A DNA stretch of 21,093 bases from NCBI GenBank assembly GCA_038231955.1, contig JBBSIS010000036.1:1-21093 (forward strand), read 5' to 3'. The notes beneath the pieces were generated by a model that was not told where the DNA came from, made no database searches, and was given only the letters and a program-made list of their open reading frames with translations. This document shows, piece by piece, positions 5,813-13,725 of this stretch (positions are counted from its first letter, which is position 1; every line of letters begins with the position of its first letter). The stretch comes from CADCTB01 sp038231955. GTDB taxonomy: Bacteria > Actinomycetota > Acidimicrobiia > Acidimicrobiales > AC-14. The translations under genes and the position numbers were made by a program.

Positions 5813-7443
5813 CGAAACGCCGCCTCCTTGATGGCCTCGTGCTTGTAGCGCTCACGCCGATGCTCCTAGGGATCCCGGCCGTCCTCGCCGGCCCGCTGGC
5901 GCCGATTCGGGTCACCAGTGCGGTCAACGCCACTCGCACGGACGTCAACCCGAACCGGACCTACGCCACGCCGGTCATCGCCGTCGACCCGGCAAACCCG
6001 AACCGTGTCGCCGCCGTGGCCGCAGAGGTCCGCAGCCGGGGGTGCGGGTTCCTGCGCTCTTCCGACGGTGGTCGTACGTGGGGCCGCCCCGAGGCGTCGC
6101 CAATGCACAAGGACTATCCCTTCTGCTTCCAGACGGAGACGGGGCCTGCCCAGGCCGTGGTCGCGTTCGGACGGGGCGGCACCGTCTACTACGCCTACGC
6201 CGGCTGGGATACCGGAGACACCCTCAGCGACTGGCCCATCGGCCAGGGCGGGGGATGGCGGGGAAACGTAAGCGTCATCCTGTCCCGGTCGGCTGACTTC
6301 GGCGAGACCTGGGAGACCACCATCGTGCGCCAGGCCCGCGGGCTGGTCGGTGATGCGCAGGAGAACAACCGTCCCGTGTCCACCCTGGTGGTGGATACGA
6401 AGAGCGCAGCGCAGGACATCGTGCACGTGGGCTGGACATCGAGCCACCGGGACCGCAACCGGCCCATGACCGCCGTCTCCCGCGATGGTGGACGCACCTT
6501 CTCCGAGCCGATCGACCTCACGGGCGGCTACTTCGAACCCGAGCCGGTCCGCCAGGCACTGGCCAGCGCAGCGAAGATGGACCGGACCCCGCCCGTGTCG
6601 GTCATAGACTTCAGCTGGCCGGCGCTCACCCTCGACGGCGAGGGCAACCTGTATTCGGTCTGGGCGGCCCGGCTGCTGCGAGGGCCGCAGCTGGACAACA
6701 GCGGCACCTACCTCTCCCGCTCGACCGACGGAGGGCGCACGTTCACCGTACGCGAGCTGAGCCCGTTGCCCGACGTCCTGTATTACCCGGTGCTCAGGTG
6801 GAGCCCGCAGGGCGGAGCGCAGGGCACGTTGCACCTGGTCTACGAGCACCAGGGACCGCAAGGGGCCAAGTGGGTGCAGAACATCTTCCATATCCGCTCC
6901 CTGGACCGAGGCGACACGTGGAGCAGCGCTGTCACCCTCAACGACGACGGGGAGCCCGCCAGACTGGTCGGGCATTTCCATCCCAACATTGCCATCTCGC
7001 CGAACGGACGGGTCGACGTGGCGTGGTGGGACTTCCGAAACGATGGGGGCAACTTCGCCAACGACGTGTACATGACCTCATCGGTCGACAACGCGACGAG
7101 CTGGTCCCCGAACGTCCGGATGAGCGACCGCTCCATCAGCCGGAGAATCGGGGTGTGGTACGGCAACTCCGACATCCGCCAAGCGCCCGGCATCGCCTCG
7201 ACGAAGGACTTCACGGTGCTCGCCTGGGACGACACGCGCAACGGCGACGAAGCGACCCAGTCGCAGGACATCTACAGCGCGGTGGCTCAGTTCAGCGCCG
7301 TCACGCCGGGCACCCCGAGGACCGCCCAGTACGGCCTTGCCATCGCCTCGGGGGTGGCGTCCTTCGGGCTGGTGCTCCTCGTGCTGGCGGCCGTGCGCAG
7401 GCGCAGGAGCGCAGGGATGCCCGGAGCCGAGGTGAACCCATGA
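5809..7443 (+). CDS. Secreted, membrane-anchored BNR/sialidase-like beta-propeller protein (propeller C)
   Basis: 544 residues from a GTG overlapping the upstream TGA. A signal peptide occupies residues 1-28 (LLDGLVLVALTPMLLGIPAV then LAG). Asp boxes are SSDGGRTWG, SADFGETWE, SRDGGRTFS, STDGGRTFT, SLDRGDTWS and a degenerate SVDNATSWS. The block RSISRRIGVWYGN and the segment ISPNGRVDVAWWDFRN match the two minus-strand propellers, so the three are paralogues. C is the most divergent. It has longer insertions (for example WPIGQGGGWRGN) and lacks the ARNPxxGELV opening. A C-terminal helix at about 507-529 and an RRRRS tail give the same outward-facing topology. No sialidase active site is evident, so a binding role is plausible. 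Confidence 0.9.
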   Translation: MTKRRLLDGLVLVALTPMLLGIPAVLAGPLAPIRVTSAVNATRTDVNPNRTYATPVIAVDPANPNRVAAVAAEVRSRGCGFLRSSDGGRTWGRPEASPMHKDYPFCFQTETGPAQAVVAFGRGGTVYYAYAGWDTGDTLSDWPIGQGGGWRGNVSVILSRSADFGETWETTIVRQARGLVGDAQENNRPVSTLVVDTKSAAQDIVHVGWTSSHRDRNRPMTAVSRDGGRTFSEPIDLTGGYFEPEPVRQALASAAKMDRTPPVSVIDFSWPALTLDGEGNLYSVWAARLLRGPQLDNSGTYLSRSTDGGRTFTVRELSPLPDVLYYPVLRWSPQGGAQGTLHLVYEHQGPQGAKWVQNIFHIRSLDRGDTWSSAVTLNDDGEPARLVGHFHPNIAISPNGRVDVAWWDFRNDGGNFANDVYMTSSVDNATSWSPNVRMSDRSISRRIGVWYGNSDIRQAPGIASTKDFTVLAWDDTRNGDEATQSQDIYSAVAQFSAVTPGTPRTAQYGLAIASGVASFGLVLLVLAAVRRRRSAGMPGAEVNP

Positions 7444-7449
7444 ACCCAT
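7434..7449. repeat. Tandem GAACCCAT x2, inverse of ATGGGTTC copies downstream
   Basis: GAACCCAT occurs at 7434-7441 and 7442-7449, spanning the stop codon of propeller C. Its reverse complement ATGGGTTC recurs at 7625-7632 and 7636-7643. Confidence 0.8.
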
Positions 7450-7675
7450 GCGGAGCAAGAAACAAGAACTCGCGTACGCGAGGCGGCGACGGCTCAATGC
7501 TCACGTCGCGCTGCTGCACTGCGCGATGATCCCGAAGGATGGAGTCACAAGGGTTCACCTCTAAGCTAAGAACCGCAGGTCAGGTAGGGTGCGTCACGAA
7601 CTCATTCGCAACGAATGGGTCCGGATGGGTTCAAGATGGGTTCCCCAGCATGCGCGAGGTTCGTACGGCTAACCC
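7444..7675. other. Intergenic stretch with repeats at the edge of the accessory region
   Basis: No convincing gene is seen. It contains a 14-bp perfect palindrome CTCGCGTACGCGAG (7469-7482), which could help end transcription of propeller C, and the ATGGGTTC repeats. Base composition falls here from the GC-rich propeller locus to the lower-GC protease region. Confidence 0.55.
7615..7643. repeat. Three ATGGGTYC direct repeats phased about one helical turn
   Basis: ATGGGTCC (7615-7622), ATGGGTTC (7625-7632) and ATGGGTTC (7636-7643) start 10 and 11 bases apart, just upstream of the protease-like gene. The regular phasing would put each copy on the same DNA face, as in an iteron or multi-site operator. 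Confidence 0.65.
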
Positions 7676-8466
7676 TTGCCAATGCCATCGGCGCTCGACT
7701 CCATGCTTGGTCCTCGCGAAGGCGATGACATACTTAGCTCACCCCGTAGAGCGGCGGGCCGAGTATTTGATTGGCCTGAGTTGGGGGCCGTGGGAGCGCC
7801 CACCGTGGGAACGCTCGCCGATCAAACGAACATTGAAGTGCAAGCCGCGATTCCTAGGGTCACTCGCGGAATGTACCCGGCGCTGACAATCAACGACTGG
7901 CATCGACCGCTTCCCGGTGTAGATCTGGCGATTGCTCGTTTCAAAGGGTCCGAGCAATCCGTATTCTCAACCCCCGAGGACTCACTGATTCCGAATAGCA
8001 ACATCAAAACCTTAGGGCTGGGAGGTGAGGTTGCTTATGTAGGGATACTCACCCCCCTCGACCGGCCGATGGTTCGGACCGGCACCGTTGGCGCACTTGA
8101 ACAAGAGAATCTCCCGCTCACCTATCACACCAAGCCGGCTCACCTTATTGACTGCCGGTCATACGAGGGGTTTAGCGGCTCACCTGTTTTCGCGCTCATT
8201 GCGAAGCCATATTAGACCGCACCGACACTTACAACAATCGACCGCTAGGACAGATGGCATACTTTTCAGTCCTCGCGGGTATGTTCGTCGCTCACCTGCC
8301 TGAAGAAAAGCACTGGGGTCCGAGCCGTTACGGTGTAGGTGTCATGGTGCAGAGTCAGGAGATACGGGAAGCGTTACTGTCTGAGCCACTACAAAAGGAG
8401 CGTGATGCTACGGATAAGAAGCTTCAAGAAAAGAAAGAACAAGAGCCGCGACTAGCCGAGACTAGA
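7676..8466 (+). pseudogene. Trypsin-like serine protease family gene, frameshifted and cut by an insertion sequence
   Basis: The first frame runs to a TAG at 8213-8215 and ends LIDCRSYEGFSGSPVFALIA. GFSGSPVF is the catalytic-serine motif and VDLAIARF (near 7920) fits the aspartate region. The C-terminal part then continues in the next frame: LDRTDTYNNRPLGQMAYFSV, GMFVAHLPEE, RYGVGVMVQSQEIREALL, and a charged helix KERDATDKKLQEKKEQE. One frameshift near 8195-8215 joins the two halves in correct family order. The usual N-terminal histidine segment (TxxHVV type) is not visible, so the front is missing or altered and the start is uncertain. Composition is clearly lower in GC than neighbours, suggesting transfer. 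The IS left end begins right after the charged tail. Confidence 0.6.
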
Positions 8467-8485
8467 CTCAGACCTCCGCAAGTAG
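8467..8485. repeat. IS left terminal inverted repeat
   Basis: CTCAGACCTCCGCAAGTAG, pairing with 10747-10765 at 18 of 19 positions. It lies 22 bases beyond the transposase stop. Confidence 0.85.
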
Positions 8486-8506
8486 GGCGAAGGTCGCTGT
8501 TGAAAC

Positions 8507-10666
8507 TCACGATGCCTCAGCCACTCGATAGGCGAGCTGGCGACGGTCACCGGGAAGGCACGCCGGCGTGGCGTTGAGCTCCTCGGCCAGCAGTTCCAGA
8601 GCGCGGGCCACCCGTGGGCTGTCCGGGCGGTCCAGGGTGACGACGATCCCTTTGGTCGAATAGTCGACCTGCCCACCGAGGTGCAGTAGGTGTCGCAGGA
8701 TCGCCCGGTACTCGTTCGGGTCGACCAGGTAGGCGTTGAAATGCTCAGCCAGCCACGCCTCGGCGTTGAAGGCGAGCAGTCGCAGGACCATCTGTAGGCC
8801 CCGACGGGCCAGACGGGGCCGTGCTCGCTTGGCCTCGGGGTCCAGCACAGTGGCGAGGATCTTGGCCGGCACGGCCGTCAGCTCGACCTTCGCCCGCTCC
8901 GCGGCGGTGGCCGCCGTGGCGATGCGGCGCTGCAAGCTTGGTAGCGCCGCGTTCATCTCCGCCACGGTGCCGGGACCACCGGGGAGCTGGGCCAGCGCTC
9001 GCTCGGCCTCAGCGAGCTCGGTCTCCGCCGCTGCGACTGCCCCTCGGGCCAACGCCCGGGCCGGGTTCTTGACCGCTCTCTCGTCGGTGGCGATGTCCAT
9101 CCGGTAGTCGGCCAGGCTGTCGATGCCGTTGTGGTCGGACGCGTACTTGAACACGTTCTCGATCCTCCAGCGAGCACGCAACCACCACAGCAGCGATGCG
9201 CCGGTGGCCGAGGTGTCACTGGTCAGTACCTGCAGCACCACCACGCCGGCCTCGAACAGGCTGAGCTGGCGGGCGGGGCCGTAGCCGGCCAGGCCGACGG
9301 TCTCATCGGCCAGCATCACGGTGACCCGCCGCCCGTCACGAACCGTCCAGGACCTCTTCGGCGCAGTGCCCACGCTCACCAGCGGGGCCCGCCGGTAGGT
9401 CAGCCAGTGCGCCCCTGCGGCTCGGCAAGCGAGGAAGGTCGACGGGTAGGCCCCACCCCGGTCGAAGCCGAGCAGAACCTGCGCATGGGGCCCGATGACC
9501 TCCCGGAGCTGGCCCAGCACGCCGGGAAGGGTGGCGACCAGCCCGGTCGCCTCACCGGAGGCGAAGACCACCGCCCGTCCCCGAGCGTCGGTCACCAGCG
9601 TGTCGGCCCGGCCGGGCTGGGCGTGGCGACGTTTGGTGTTCCAACCCTTGGCCACGGGCTTTGCTCCGGAGTAGGCCACGAAGTGGTCGTCGACGAAGTA
9701 CACCGGGTCATCGCAAGGATCAGCGGCGAGCATCCCGGTGGCAAAGGCCCGCTGGAGGGCGAGGGGCTCCCCGTCATCAGCCAAGCTACCAAGGCGACCT
9801 CGCAGCGTGGCCAGCTCCGGGGTCATCCCCAGCCCGACGGCGGCTCCGGCCTCGCCCCGGCGCAGGTGCTTGGCGCCCTCGACGGTGTCGATGCCGAGGG
9901 CGACGCCAAGGGTGGCGGTGCTCAAGACCGCCATATCGTCGTAGCGCCGAGCCGGGCCGCCGGCCAGAGTGGCGAAGATCGCCTCGGCGCCGACGCGGTG
10001 CAGGTAGGGATAGAGGAGCATCGCCCCGGCGTAGCGAGAACGCGCAACACCGGTGGTGATGCGAGCGGAACCGGTGAAGGGGCTGGTCGCCGGGCTGGTC
10101 GCCGGGCTGGTCGCCACGGCCGGTTCGGGCTCGACCGGCGCTTCTTCGACCGGTGCTGCATCGTGCTCGGCGGCGTCGGTGGAGCTGGGGAGGACCAGGA
10201 CATCCTGGACGGGCTGAGCGTTCTCAGGCGCACCAGCGTCGGAGGTGTGGGGCAGGGCGCGGGCCACGGTGGTGGCGTGCACGCCCAATCGTCGGCCGAT
10301 CTCCGCGTCGATCTCCCCGGCTGCTCGCCAGCGTGCTGCCTTGGCCACGTCGGCGGCCCCCAGGGCCGGTGGGCGGCCCCGCCGGCGGGTCAGGGCGGCC
10401 GAGCCATCCTTTCGCACCCGGGAGCGCAGCATCGACACGTACACCTCGGTGATGCCCAGCACCTCGGCCACCCGCCGAGCGGTGAAGCCCAGCGAAGGCA
10501 GGGTCACCGCCACCAGGTTCCGCAGCTCGGCGTCGTCAGCTGCGTAGTCGAACAGTGCCGTCGTCCCGACAGCGATCACGACCCGCCCGCCATTTTCAAT
10601 CCGGTGCAGATCCTTCGGAGCCGGCATACCCGCCAGCATGCCTTGCGCGGCACGGCAGACCTTCAT
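8507..10666 (-). CDS. DDE transposase of the IS, large actinobacterial type
   Basis: From the ATG at 10666 the product has 719 residues; a TTG at 10690 would add eight. Numbering below uses the longer form. Two helix-turn-helix segments lie at about 68-100 (GFTARRVAEVLGITEVYVSM) and 117-145 (EIGRRLGVHATTVARAL), followed by a low-complexity linker with TSPA repeats at 194-204. The RNase-H-like catalytic core shows VYFVDDHF (D334), LLGFDRGGAYPS (D410) and RWRIENVFKY (E511), consistent with a DDE triad of IS4-like order. Between them the TKRRHAQPGRADT segment and the TYRRAPL segment resemble a family of about 700-residue actinobacterial transposases. A long alpha-helical C-terminal domain follows (about 545-727). 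The frame is intact with all three acidic residues present, so the element may still be active. Confidence 0.9.
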   Translation of the reverse strand: MKVCRAAQGMLAGMPAPKDLHRIENGGRVVIAVGTTALFDYAADDAELRNLVAVTLPSLGFTARRVAEVLGITEVYVSMLRSRVRKDGSAALTRRRGRPPALGAADVAKAARWRAAGEIDAEIGRRLGVHATTVARALPHTSDAGAPENAQPVQDVLVLPSSTDAAEHDAAPVEEAPVEPEPAVATSPATSPATSPFTGSARITTGVARSRYAGAMLLYPYLHRVGAEAIFATLAGGPARRYDDMAVLSTATLGVALGIDTVEGAKHLRRGEAGAAVGLGMTPELATLRGRLGSLADDGEPLALQRAFATGMLAADPCDDPVYFVDDHFVAYSGAKPVAKGWNTKRRHAQPGRADTLVTDARGRAVVFASGEATGLVATLPGVLGQLREVIGPHAQVLLGFDRGGAYPSTFLACRAAGAHWLTYRRAPLVSVGTAPKRSWTVRDGRRVTVMLADETVGLAGYGPARQLSLFEAGVVVLQVLTSDTSATGASLLWWLRARWRIENVFKYASDHNGIDSLADYRMDIATDERAVKNPARALARGAVAAAETELAEAERALAQLPGGPGTVAEMNAALPSLQRRIATAATAAERAKVELTAVPAKILATVLDPEAKRARPRLARRGLQMVLRLLAFNAEAWLAEHFNAYLVDPNEYRAILRHLLHLGGQVDYSTKGIVVTLDRPDSPRVARALELLAEELNATPACLPGDRRQLAYRVAEAS
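10081..10115. repeat. 12-bp tandem repeat inside the transposase gene
   Basis: GGCTGGTCGCCG is repeated 2.9 times and encodes the TSPATSPATSP linker between the DNA-binding and catalytic parts. In-frame copy number change would alter linker length without breaking the protein. Confidence 0.85.
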
Positions 10667-10746
10667 GGTTGAAAGACTAGCAATCTTCAACGCTTTTTAC
10701 AACAACCCCGCCCTACAAACCCGCAGGTCAGAGCACTATCTGGTCG

Positions 10747-10765
10747 CTACCTGCGGAGGTCTGAG
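10747..10765. repeat. IS right terminal inverted repeat
   Basis: CTACCTGCGGAGGTCTGAG, the reverse complement of the left end with one mismatch. It lies about 80 bases upstream of the transposase start, leaving room for the promoter of the element. Confidence 0.85.
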
Positions 10766-10958
10766 ACTGCCTTAGCCTGTGGTGGGTGCAATACATCTAC
10801 CCAGATACGACACGTTGATGCACGCTTAGTGGTCGTCGGAGTACGGAGCGTCAAACTCCGCAGGCGGCGTGCAGTTCGATTCGGGTCGAGCAAGGAGATG
10901 CGCGTGCCCTGTGCACGCCCGGACCGCGCCGCCTACGCCACTGCCGAACCCCGCCGAG
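10766..10958. other. Sequence between the IS and the phosphatase remnant
   Basis: No gene recognised. A perfect 5-bp hairpin CGGAG-CGTCAAA-CTCCG lies at 10844-10860. Neither the missing tail of the interrupted protease gene nor the N-terminus of the phosphatase could be identified here. Confidence 0.4.
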
Positions 10959-11610
10959 GCGGCCCGGATCGAGATGGTGTTCCTCTATGGGCTATTTGAG
11001 GCCCCGGACTACGGGTTCGGCCGAGCAGGGGACGACGAGCCGTTCCTCGCCGCCCAGGTGATCGTTCTCCGGGTCGCCGGCGACGGTCGGTCACGTTCGC
11101 GCTCGTCAACGGTGGCCACCCGCACCCGTTCGTCCTGCGACGCTCCGGCGAGGTCGAGGTGGTCGAGGTCCCGGGCGGGATACTCGGGACGATGGCAGCA
11201 GAACCCCGTCCGTCCCTGAGCGGCATCCTGGCACCCGGCGACCTGATGTTGCTGTACATGGACGGTCTGAGCGAAGCCCGTGACGGCGGAAGGCTCTTCG
11301 GTGACTCAGCGCTTGCAGACAGTCTTGTCAAACGCTGGCGAAGGCTCTGCAGGCCGTGCCCGACGACATCGTGGGCGCCGCGACCGCTTTCAGCCAGGGT
11401 CGCATCGGCGACGACATCGCGGCCGTGGTCCTCCGCAGCGCGGCTCGAGAATCCTTCGCCGCCCTGCGGCCAACCCGATCGGTCAAAGCCGACAGGTCTC
11501 ACCGGCTGACGAGGGCTCGGCTGGCGCGGTCACGGTCCCATGAAGCGTTTCCGGCCAGCCCACCATCGGTGGTGACCGGCCACCTCGATCTCGCCGTCCT
11601 TCACCGGTAG
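10959..11610 (+). pseudogene. SpoIIE/PP2C-type (RsbU-like) serine phosphatase remnant with two frameshifts
   Basis: Three frames read in order give a SpoIIE-domain C-terminal half. The first is GDDEPFLAAQVIVLRVAGDG. The second, from about 11090, is VTFALVNGGHPHPFVLRR and then APGDLMLLYMDGLSEARD with GRLFGDSALADSL. The third, from about 11329, is QTLAKALQAVPDDIVGAA and then GRIGDDIAAVVLRS. The family hallmarks NGGHP (N-A-G-H-P type), GD..LLYTDGxxEAR and DDIAxVVLR are all visible. Each junction needs a shift of one base, near 11085-11092 and 11325-11330. The N-terminal metal-binding half of the domain and any sensor are missing. Such phosphatases normally act in anti-sigma partner-switching, but this copy should be non-functional. 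Confidence 0.7.
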
Positions 11611-11642
11611 CGGAAGTGACCGTCTACTCGGGTTCGAGCGTG

Positions 11643-12353
11643 TCAGCTGCCTTCGACGAGCCCAGCCAGTAGGTCGGCGAAACCGCCATCGGCACGACCT
11701 TTGGCCCGCCCACTGGTGGTGACCCAGAGCGTGGTCGTCGCCAGGCAGCGCTCGTCCGCGGCCCGCAGACGGCGCCACAAGTCGTGCTCCTCCGCCAAAC
11801 TCAGCGCCTCCCATCCCCCGGCACGCAGGTAGGCATCGGCCCGGGCGCCGATGTTGGCGCCATGGACATGGGTGTGGGGAGCGCCCGGCTCCGTGGCGTA
11901 GTGCGTGGCGAAAGCCGACTCGGTGCCTGCGCGGTGGTCGAGGAAGGAATCGACCCGCACCACGCCGGCCACGGCAACGAAGCCGCCATCGGCCAGGTCG
12001 AGCTGATGGACAAGCCAGTCCGGAGGCACCACGGTGTCGGCATCCGTCGACGCCAGCCAGATGTGTTGGGCCGGGGCCATCCGCAGCACGTCAAGGGCGG
12101 CGCGCACGCCGCTGGCCCTGGCCGCGCCGACGTTTCTGTAACTGACCTCGATCACCTCGGCCCCATGGGCCCGGGCGACGGCTGCGGTGGGATCGGCGCA
12201 CGCATCGGCGACGACGAAGGTGGAGACCAGGGCCCGGCCCGCCACGGCGGCGCGGGCCACAGTGACCGAGGCGAGGCAAGCGGGGAGCAGTGCCGCCTCG
12301 TCATGGGCGGGGACGACGACCGCCACCGACCACTGCGCCGCCTCGGGCACCAT
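11643..12353 (-). CDS. Family 2 glycosyltransferase
   Basis: 236 residues from the ATG at 12353; the longer open frame upstream overlaps the divergent gene and lacks protein character. The N-terminus VAVVVPAHDEAALLPACLAS is the classic GT2 opening, STDADT at 102-107 carries the DxD-type nucleotide-sugar/metal motif, and HGANIGARADAYLRAGGW with the following LAEEHDLWRRL (186-196) fits the acceptor-site region with its ED/EH motif. There are no membrane helices, so it is a soluble cytoplasmic GT2. It is divergent from the deacetylase gene by only 28 bp. In actinobacteria this type co-occurs with PIG-L deacetylase, methyltransferase and acyl-CoA dehydrogenase genes, so its product is probably their substrate. 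The sugar is unknown. Confidence 0.88.
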   Translation of the reverse strand: MVPEAAQWSVAVVVPAHDEAALLPACLASVTVARAAVAGRALVSTFVVADACADPTAAVARAHGAEVIEVSYRNVGAARASGVRAALDVLRMAPAQHIWLASTDADTVVPPDWLVHQLDLADGGFVAVAGVVRVDSFLDHRAGTESAFATHYATEPGAPHTHVHGANIGARADAYLRAGGWEALSLAEEHDLWRRLRAADERCLATTTLWVTTSGRAKGRADGGFADLLAGLVEGS

Positions 12354-12381
12354 CTCGCTAGGCCTCGGAGTCGGAGGTGAC

Positions 12382-13167
12382 ATGCTCGGCGGCGTGGGAT
12401 CGACGCCGCCCGGGCCGGGCCTTAGCGCGTGGTTCCCCCCACTGGCCGTGGAGCATGCGCCGTGGGATCCAGCCGCGCCCAGCCGCACCCCGGAGCCCGT
12501 GTGGCGAGCGGCGCTGGCGGTGCGCCCGGAGTGCCCGACACTCAGCTGGCGGTCGGTCCTGGTCGTCGCCCCCCATCCCGACGACGAGACGCTGGGCCTG
12601 GGCGCCACCATCGCCGCACTCAACCGCCGCGGTGCCTCGGTCCGGGTGCTGTTCCTCACCGACGGCGAGGCCTCCCATCCCGCCAGTCCAGGCCTGCGCC
12701 GACGCAGGGTCGGCGAGGCCGCTGTCGCCCTGGCCGCCCTGGGGTTGCCCGCGGACCGGGTCGAGCGGCTGGGATGGGCTGACGGCAGCCTGGCCGACGA
12801 TGTCAAGGCGCTTGGGGGCTCGATCGCGACCAGGGCGGCCGGCTGCGACACCGTACTGTCCACCTGGCCGGGCGACGGCCACCCCGATCACCGGGCCGCG
12901 GGCATCGCCGCCGACGACGCGGCCAGCGGGCTCGGAGCCGGCTTGTGGTGGTACCCGATCTGGGCCTGGCATCACGAGCGCATCGATGGGGGTCTCCTCA
13001 GGTCGGCCGAGCGGGTAGCCGTGGAGCCGGTCGACGTGGCGGCCAAGAAGCGGGCCCTCGGGGCCTACCGTTCGCAGCTCACCGACCTCCTCGGTCCGCC
13101 CATTGTGCCGCCGGGCTTCCTGCAGCACCACCTGCGGCCGTTTGAGGTGGTCGTCCCGTGCCCGTAG
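12382..13167 (+). CDS. PIG-L family N-acetylglucosaminyl-type deacetylase
   Basis: 261 residues from the ATG at 12382, preceded by GGAGG at 12373-12377. The zinc-binding motif PHPDDE is at residues 64-69 within LVVAPHPDDETLGLGATIAA, and the second motif GDGHPDHRAAG is at 164-174. This is the MshB/PIG-L/LmbE pattern, which removes the N-acetyl group from GlcNAc-type sugars. The fold is cytoplasmic with no signal peptide. A 50-residue N-terminal extension precedes the core. It overlaps the methyltransferase start by 10 bases, so the two are translated together. PIG-L deacetylases fused to class I methyltransferases occur in related bacteria, which supports joint function. Exact substrate unknown. 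Confidence 0.92.
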   Translation: MLGGVGSTPPGPGLSAWFPPLAVEHAPWDPAAPSRTPEPVWRAALAVRPECPTLSWRSVLVVAPHPDDETLGLGATIAALNRRGASVRVLFLTDGEASHPASPGLRRRRVGEAAVALAALGLPADRVERLGWADGSLADDVKALGGSIATRAAGCDTVLSTWPGDGHPDHRAAGIAADDAASGLGAGLWWYPIWAWHHERIDGGLLRSAERVAVEPVDVAAKKRALGAYRSQLTDLLGPPIVPPGFLQHHLRPFEVVVPCP

Positions 13168-13718
13168 ATCCCGCTTCGTTCGAGGCGCGCTACGCGGCCG
13201 AGGGCGACCATTGGGACTTTGCGGGCTCGGCCTATGAGCAGCGGCGCTACGACCTCACGATGGCCGTGCTCCCTGGGCGTCGGTACCGCCACGGCGTGGA
13301 GCCGGGCTGCGCCACGGGTGAGCTCACGGCCCGCCTGGCCACCAGATGCGATCGGGTCAGCGCCTTCGACGGGTCGGCCACCGTGGTGGCCATGGCCGCC
13401 CGGCGCCTGGCCGGGGTCTCCAATGTCGAGCTGTCCACGGCGTCGCTCCCCGGGCACTGGCCCGACGACCCTGCGGACCTCGTGGTCCTCAGCGAGCTCG
13501 GGTACTACTTCGACGCCACCGGGTGGACCGCCATCATCGAACGAGCCGTGCTGGGCCTCGACCGGCATGGGACCGTGGTCGCAGCCCACTGGCTCGGCCA
13601 CAGCCCCGACCACGCCCGCCACGGCGATGAGGTCCACGCTGACCTCCACGCCGTCCTCGGTCCGCCCGACGGTGCCTACCGCCAACGCGAGTTCCGCCTG
13701 GACTGGTGGCAACGGTGA
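13158..13718 (+). CDS. Class I SAM-dependent methyltransferase, NodS-like
   Basis: 186 residues from a GTG at 13158 inside the end of the deacetylase gene. The N-terminal segment FEARYAAEGDHWDFAGSAYE, motif I VEPGCATGELTARLA at 47-61, the acidic SAM-ribose residue in VSAFDGS at 67-73 and the motif LVVLSELGYYFD at 108-119 are the NodS-family pattern. NodS N-methylates the deacetylated glucosamine of rhizobial Nod factors. By analogy this enzyme may methylate the amine freed by the adjacent PIG-L enzyme, which is inference. The frame ends LDWWQR, a typical end for the family. Confidence 0.88.
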   Translation: MPVDPASFEARYAAEGDHWDFAGSAYEQRRYDLTMAVLPGRRYRHGVEPGCATGELTARLATRCDRVSAFDGSATVVAMAARRLAGVSNVELSTASLPGHWPDDPADLVVLSELGYYFDATGWTAIIERAVLGLDRHGTVVAAHWLGHSPDHARHGDEVHADLHAVLGPPDGAYRQREFRLDWWQR

Positions 13719-13725
13719 GGATCGC

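Larger units (their letters stand above)
8467..10765 (-). mobile_element. Complete insertion sequence, about 2.3 kb, with one large transposase
   Basis: The ends are 19-bp imperfect inverted repeats matching at 18 of 19 positions: left CTCAGACCTCCGCAAGTAG and right, read inward, CTCAGACCTCCGCAGGTAG. A single transposase ORF fills nearly all the interior. Outside the repeats a clean target duplication is not obvious. GAC or GACT occurs at both junctions (8465-8468 and 10765-10768) but overlaps the repeat ends, so its status is uncertain. The element interrupts the tail of the protease-like gene. Confidence 0.85.

Noticed and set aside
5866..6981. 371-residue minus-strand ORF opposite propeller C
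   Set aside because: Shadow of a gene with clear signal peptide, Asp boxes and membrane anchor.
7434..7643. CRISPR array suggested by the short ATGGGTTC repeats
   Set aside because: Repeats are 8 bp, adjacent or 2-3 bp apart, in two orientations, without spacers or cas genes.
9131..10672. 513-residue plus-strand ORF opposite the transposase
   Set aside because: Antisense shadow; the minus frame has intact DDE motifs and HTH segments, and this frame shows nothing recognisable.
10831..10890. tRNA-like segment: hairpin CGGAG-CGTCAAA-CTCCG followed by GTTCGATTC, resembling an anticodon arm with UCA and a T-loop
   Set aside because: Position 33 of the loop is G rather than T, the T-stem arms do not pair and no acceptor stem was found. 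It is kept only as a hairpin.
12187..12381. Longer N-terminus for the PIG-L deacetylase
   Set aside because: It overlaps the divergent glycosyltransferase gene, lacks a ribosome site, and GGAGG is well placed for the ATG at 12382.
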